Shown: positions 60,404 to 64,000 of the stretch, piece by piece
Layout of the letters: each line of letters starts with the position of its first letter
Position numbering within the stretch: position 1 is the first letter of the stretch
Assembly (NCBI RefSeq): GCF_040419245.1
Contig: NZ_JAZHOH010000001.1
Location: forward strand, 1,116,001-1,180,000
Length of the DNA stretch: 64,000 bases
Source of the DNA: Ewingella sp. CoE-038-23
GTDB lineage: Bacteria > Pseudomonadota > Gammaproteobacteria > Enterobacterales > Enterobacteriaceae
Direction: 5' to 3'
Notes under the pieces: generated by a model
What the model was told of the DNA's origin: nothing
Seen by the model: the letters and a program-made list of their open reading frames with translations, nothing else
The model's database searches: none
Position numbers and translations under genes: made by a program

Positions 60404-60437
60404 CGGTAAACCAAAACAAATGAAAAATGGTTTACAG
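60404..60437. promoter_or_regulatory. BirA (bio) operator
   Basis: CGGTAAACC and GGTTTACA separated by 16 bases, the half-site length and spacing of the E. coli bio operator (TTGTAAACC-N16-GGTTTACAA). It lies between divergent bioA and bioB and predicts biotin repression by BirA. Confidence 0.85.
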
Positions 60438-60481
60438 AATAGGTAAAAAACAAAACTCAGAATATTTTGGAGATGGCAACG

Positions 60482-61519
60482 ATGTCGACCCGCACCCACT
60501 GGACGCTGGAAAAAACCCAAGCTTTGTTCGATAAACCCTTCCTCGAGCTGATGTTCGAAGCCCAGCAGGTCCACCGCCAACACTTCGATCCGCGTCAGGT
60601 TCAGGTCAGCACCTTGCTGTCGATCAAAACCGGTGCTTGCCCGGAAGACTGTAAATACTGCCCGCAAAGCTCGCGTTACAAAACCGGGCTGGAAACCGAA
60701 CGCCTGATGGAAGTGAAGCAGGTGCTGGAGTCTGCCCGTCAGGCCAAGGCCGCCGGTTCCACTCGCTTCTGCATGGGCGCGGCGTGGAAAAACCCGCACG
60801 AGCGCGACATGCCTTACCTTGAGCAGATGGTGCAGGGCGTGAAAGAGCTGGGAATGGAAACCTGCATGACGCTCGGCACGCTGGACACCTCGCAGGCGCA
60901 GCGACTGGCGACGGCGGGTCTGGATTTCTACAACCATAACCTCGACACCTCGCCAGAATTCTACGGCAGCATCATCACCACCCGAAGCTATCAAGAGCGT
61001 CTGGATACCCTGTCAGAAGTGCGCAACGCGGGGATTAAAGTCTGCTCCGGCGGCATCGTGGGTCTGGGCGAAACGGTCAAAGACCGCGCCGGATTGCTGA
61101 TGCAATTAGCCAACCTGCCGGTCGCGCCGGAGAGCGTACCGATCAACATGCTGGTCAAAGTGAAAGGCACGCCGCTGGCTAACAACGACGACGTCGATCC
61201 TTTCGATTTTATTCGCACCATCGCCGTGGCGCGCATCATGATGCCAAGCTCCTATGTGCGCCTGTCTGCCGGTCGCGAGCAGATGAGCGAGCAGACACAG
61301 GCGATGTGCTTTATGGCCGGTGCTAACTCGATTTTCTACGGCTGCAAGCTGTTGACCACGCCAAACCCGGCGGAAGACAAAGACCTGATCCTGTTCGGCA
61401 AGCTGGGCCTCAACCCACAAGTTTTCGAAACCGAAATGGGCGACAACCAGCAGCAAGAGGCGCTGGCCGAGCAGTTGGTTCACGCCGACACCGACCAGTT
61501 CTACAACGCAGCCGTCTAA
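60482..61519 (+). CDS. bioB: Biotin synthase
   Basis: Radical SAM enzyme that inserts sulfur into dethiobiotin. 345 residues; the radical SAM cluster is in [17 protein letters not shown], and further conserved stretches are [23 protein letters not shown] (2Fe-2S ligand region), GGIVGLGET and [20 protein letters not shown] lies 9 bases before the ATG at 60482, whereas an ATG at 60473 sits directly on that site. First gene of bioBFCD. Confidence 0.97.
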   Translation: MSTRTHWTLEKTQALFDKPFLELMFEAQQVHRQHFDPRQVQVSTLLSIKTGACPEDCKYCPQSSRYKTGLETERLMEVKQVLESARQAKAAGSTRFCMGAAWKNPHERDMPYLEQMVQGVKELGMETCMTLGTLDTSQAQRLATAGLDFYNHNLDTSPEFYGSIITTRSYQERLDTLSEVRNAGIKVCSGGIVGLGETVKDRAGLLMQLANLPVAPESVPINMLVKVKGTPLANNDDVDPFDFIRTIAVARIMMPSSYVRLSAGREQMSEQTQAMCFMAGANSIFYGCKLLTTPNPAEDKDLILFGKLGLNPQVFETEMGDNQQQEALAEQLVHADTDQFYNAAV

Positions 61520-61522
61520 ACC

Positions 61523-62674
61523 ATGAGCTGGGAAAGCCGAATTCAGGACGCCCTTCAGGCACGGCGCGAGGCGGCGGCGTTTCGCGTGCGCCTGCCGAAC
61601 GCCGGAGGCAGCGCCCGCTGGCTGATACAGGGCGAGCGCCGCTGGCTGAATTTCTCCGGCAATGACTATCTTGGGCTGAGCCAGCACGAGGAGATTGTGG
61701 CCGCTTGGCGGCAGGGCGCGTCGCGGTTTGGCGTCGGCAGCGGCGGCTCGGGGCATGTTACGGGCTATAGCGATGTCCACGCCGAGTTCGAGCAGCATCT
61801 GGCGCAGTGGCAGGGCTACCCGCGCGCGCTGCTGTTTATCTCCGGTTTTGCGGCCAATCAGGCGATTTTGGCCGCGCTGCTGCAAAAAGACGACCGCGCG
61901 CTGGCAGACAAGCTGAGCCACGCGTCGCTGCTTGAGGCGGCGACTCAGTCTCCGGCCCAGTTGCGACGCTTCGCTCATAATCAGCCGGACTCTCTGCAAC
62001 GCCTGCTGCAATCCTCATGCGACGGCGAAACTCTGGTGGTGACTGAAGGGGTGTTCAGTATGGATGGCGATGCCGCGCCTCTGGCTGAGATCCACCAACA
62101 GGCTCGCGATAACCACGCGTGGCTGCTGGTGGACGATGCCCACGGCGTCGGGGTGATTGGCGAGCAGGGGCGGGGCAGTTGCTGGCTGCAAGGGGTTCGC
62201 CCCGAGCTGTTGGTGGTCACTTTCGGTAAGGCGTTTGGCTGTAGCGGTGCTGCCGTGCTGTGCGACGACGACACGGCGGACTACCTGTTGCAGTTCGCCC
62301 GTCATCTGATTTATAGCACCGCCATGCCCGCCGCGCAGGTCTGCGCCCTTCAGGCCAGCCTGCGCTGTATTCAACAAGGCGATGCGCTGCGTGATAAACT
62401 GACGGCCAATATTGCCCGTTTTCGCGCTGGCGCGGCAGATTTGCCTTATCGGCTTACCTCCTCCGCGACCGCCATTCAGCCGCTGATTGTCGGTGAAAAC
62501 CAGCCGACGCTCGACTTAGCTCAGCGTCTGCGCGAGCGCGGCCTGTGGGTGAGCGCCATTCGCCCGCCGACCGTACCGCCGGGCAGCGCAAGACTGCGCA
62601 TTACCCTCACGGCTGCTCATCAGCCGGAAGATATCGATTTTTTGCTGGAGTCCCTTCATGGGTGCAGTCACTGA
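61523..62674 (+). CDS. bioF: 8-amino-7-oxononanoate synthase
   Basis: PLP enzyme joining pimeloyl-ACP with alanine to KAPA. 383 residues: [12 protein letters not shown] near the N-terminus ([10 protein letters not shown]), [35 protein letters not shown] and the PLP Lys in [16 protein letters not shown]. It follows bioB by 3 bases, and bioC starts inside its last codons. Confidence 0.97.
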   Translation: MSWESRIQDALQARREAAAFRVRLPNAGGSARWLIQGERRWLNFSGNDYLGLSQHEEIVAAWRQGASRFGVGSGGSGHVTGYSDVHAEFEQHLAQWQGYPRALLFISGFAANQAILAALLQKDDRALADKLSHASLLEAATQSPAQLRRFAHNQPDSLQRLLQSSCDGETLVVTEGVFSMDGDAAPLAEIHQQARDNHAWLLVDDAHGVGVIGEQGRGSCWLQGVRPELLVVTFGKAFGCSGAAVLCDDDTADYLLQFARHLIYSTAMPAAQVCALQASLRCIQQGDALRDKLTANIARFRAGAADLPYRLTSSATAIQPLIVGENQPTLDLAQRLRERGLWVSAIRPPTVPPGSARLRITLTAAHQPEDIDFLLESLHGCSH

Positions 62675-63449
62675 ATTAGTGAACAAACAAGCCGTAGCCG
62701 ACGCCTTTAGCCGCGCTGCCGGTCATTACGAAAACGCCGCACAGTTACAGCGTGACGTGGGCGAACACCTGCTCAGCATGGTGGCAGAGCAGCATCAAAG
62801 CGCCGGTAACCGCGTACTCGACGCGGGCTGCGGCACCGGCTATTTCAGCCGCCGCTGGCGCGATATGGGCAAACAGGTGACGGCGCTGGATTTGTCGCAA
62901 GGCATGCTGGACGTGGCCAGCGCGCTGAATTCCGCCGAAAGCTATATTCCCGGCGACATTGAACGCCTGCCGCTGGCGGATCAGTCAGTAGACATCTGCT
63001 ACAGCAATCTGGCGGTGCAGTGGTGCAACGCGCTGCCGCGCGCGCTGGAAGAGATGCACCGCGTGACGCGCATTGGCGGGCTGGTGGTGTTTTCCACGCT
63101 GGCCGAAGGCTCGCTCGGCGAGTTGGCTGCGGCATGGATGAAGGTCGACGGGCGTCGCCACGTCAATCAGTTCCTCACCCCGGACAAAATCGCCGAAGCC
63201 TGCGCGCCTTATCGCCACGACGTGCAGTTCAGCCAGCAAACCCTGCTGTTTCCCGACGTCATGAGCCTGATGCGTTCACTGAAAGGCATCGGCGCGACCC
63301 ACATCAAAAACGGTCGCCTTGGCGGTCTGGGCGGGCGCGAACGCCTCGCCAAGCTGGAAAAGCACTACGCCCGTCAAGACGGCATGCTGCCGCTGACCTA
63401 TAAGTTGGTGTATGGAGTGCTTCAGGTCGAAGAATTAATCCCACGCTAA
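62658..63449 (+). CDS. bioC: Malonyl-ACP O-methyltransferase
   Basis: SAM-dependent methyltransferase that starts pimelate-moiety synthesis by methylating malonyl-ACP. 263 residues: [31 protein letters not shown] motif [16 protein letters not shown], and [33 protein letters not shown] conserved with BioC. It overlaps bioF by 17 bases. An ERIC element abuts the stop codon. Confidence 0.96.
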   Translation: MGAVTELVNKQAVADAFSRAAGHYENAAQLQRDVGEHLLSMVAEQHQSAGNRVLDAGCGTGYFSRRWRDMGKQVTALDLSQGMLDVASALNSAESYIPGDIERLPLADQSVDICYSNLAVQWCNALPRALEEMHRVTRIGGLVVFSTLAEGSLGELAAAWMKVDGRRHVNQFLTPDKIAEACAPYRHDVQFSQQTLLFPDVMSLMRSLKGIGATHIKNGRLGGLGGRERLAKLEKHYARQDGMLPLTYKLVYGVLQVEELIPR

Positions 63450-63573
63450 AATCCGTCGTCCTTGACGCTGTCTCTGCGTTGGCTGCGCGTGCTCACCCGA
63501 ATCACTGACCTATGTCAGCTCATCGGGCTGAACCCGCTTGCCGCCTTGATACAGCGCCAATGACTTTGGATTT
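63449..63573. repeat. ERIC element between bioC and bioD
   Basis: 125 bases with inverted ends AAATCC and GGATTT, and a core CACCCGAATCACTGACCTAT followed by GTCAGCTCATCGGG that matches the inverted ERIC core. It starts at the last base of the bioC stop codon and ends 35 bases before bioD, so it is probably transcribed within bioBFCD. Confidence 0.85.
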
Positions 63574-63608
63574 CGATTTTGTTCGAGAAAGACATTGGCT
63601 ATCTAAAA

Positions 63609-64000
63609 ATGAAAAAAACATTCTTCATTACCGGCACGGACACTGAAGTCGGTAAAACCGTGGCGACCACGGCTTTTTTGCAAGCTGCGGCGCAGGCTGG
63701 GTTTTCTACGGCGGGCTATAAACCGGTGGCGTCAGGCAGTGAAATGACCGCCGAGGGTGCGCGAAATAGCGACGCGCTGGCCTTGCAGGCCAATAGCTCG
63801 GTGGCCCTGAGTTATGACGAGGTGAATCCGTGCACCTTCCTTGAGCCGACTTCGCCACACATCGTCAGCCAACTGGAACAGCGACCTATCGCGCTGGAAA
63901 CTCTGTCGGCGGGGTTACGCCATCTACAGCCGAAAGCTGACTGGACGGTGGTTGAAGGGGCGGGGGGCTGGTTTACGCCGCTCAGCGAGCAGCACACCTT
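63609..64000 (+). CDS. bioD: Dethiobiotin synthetase, 3' end cut by window edge
   Basis: Closes the ureido ring of dethiobiotin from DAPA and CO2 with ATP. The visible 130 residues start MKKTFFITGTDTEVGKTVATTAFLQAA, with the P-loop GTDTEVGKT, and include GYKPVASGSE, RNSDALALQ, CTFLEPTSPH and VVEGAGGWFTPLS, all conserved. The family has about 225 residues, so the C-terminal part lies beyond base 64000. No Shine-Dalgarno is strong before the ATG (ATCTAAAA). Confidence 0.95.
   Translation, partial: MKKTFFITGTDTEVGKTVATTAFLQAAAQAGFSTAGYKPVASGSEMTAEGARNSDALALQANSSVALSYDEVNPCTFLEPTSPHIVSQLEQRPIALETLSAGLRHLQPKADWTVVEGAGGWFTPLSEQHT

Noticed and set aside
60353..60994. N-terminal extension of bioA by 214 codons
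   Set aside because: It crosses the bio operator and lies antisense to bioB; BioA similarity begins at 60352.

Overview
The window is a chromosomal segment of an enterobacterium (Gammaproteobacteria, Enterobacterales), GC-rich and very close to Escherichia coli at protein level in the core genes. Gene order (pxpCA-pcp-nei, gltA-sdh-suc-cyd-tol-pal-cpoB, a tRNA-Lys cluster, nadA-pnuC-zitB-ybgS-aroG-gpmA, gal, mod, ybhA-pgl, ybhC-ybhB, bio) matches the 16-18 minute region of E. coli, but mngRAB is missing between sucD and cydA and several insertions are foreign to E. coli. Two ERIC elements also point to an enteric host. The pcp gene beside pxpA and the psiF between gpmA and galM suggest a Yersiniaceae-like genus (for example Rahnella, Ewingella, Rouxiella or Serratia); this placement is inference.

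Layout. 1-2.9 kb: 5-oxoproline salvage (pxpC, pxpA, pcp) and the DNA glycosylase nei. 2.9-14.9 kb: TCA cycle block, gltA divergent from sdhCDAB-sucABCD. 15.5-18.7 kb: cytochrome bd-I oxidase (cydABX, ybgE). 18.9-24.6 kb: ybgC and the Tol-Pal envelope machine with cpoB. 24.7-25.7 kb: four identical tRNA-Lys genes, three of them followed or spaced by a structured repeat that carries a 19-nt copy of the tRNA 3' end. 25.9-35.6 kb: nadA-pnuC, a BvgAS/EvgAS-type two-component system apparently co-transcribed with the zinc exporter zitB, ybgS, aroG, gpmA, psiF. 35.8-40.1 kb: galETKM. 40.3-45.8 kb: modEF, acrZ, modABC. 45.9-59.1 kb: core genes (ybhA, pgl, ybhC, ybhB) mixed with accessory genes (a Fic protein, a chemoreceptor, DJ-1/PfpI protein, CurA-like reductase, aphA, an orphan amino-acid binding protein with a YbdL-like aminotransferase and a divergent LysR regulator). 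59.1-64 kb: bioA divergent from bioBFCD, with bioD cut by the window edge.

Regulatory signals read directly from the sequence include a NadR box (nadA), a Fur box (gpmA), two GalR/GalS operators (galE), a ModE box (modA), a BirA operator (bioA/bioB) with an extra half-site, a sigma-28 promoter in front of the chemoreceptor, a probable sdh promoter, and many intrinsic terminators.

The most unusual structure is the tRNA-Lys array. Its interspersed repeats keep perfect stems while loops change, and one stem shows a compensatory base change; this recalls the rtT repeats of the E. coli tyrT operon but with a different tRNA. Other points worth attention are the ERIC element inside the sdh leader, the sensor kinase-zitB coupling, a 115-bp palindromic element after aphA, a long hairpin with a T-run between tolR and tolA, and near-identical 14-bp palindromes in front of pgl and aphA.
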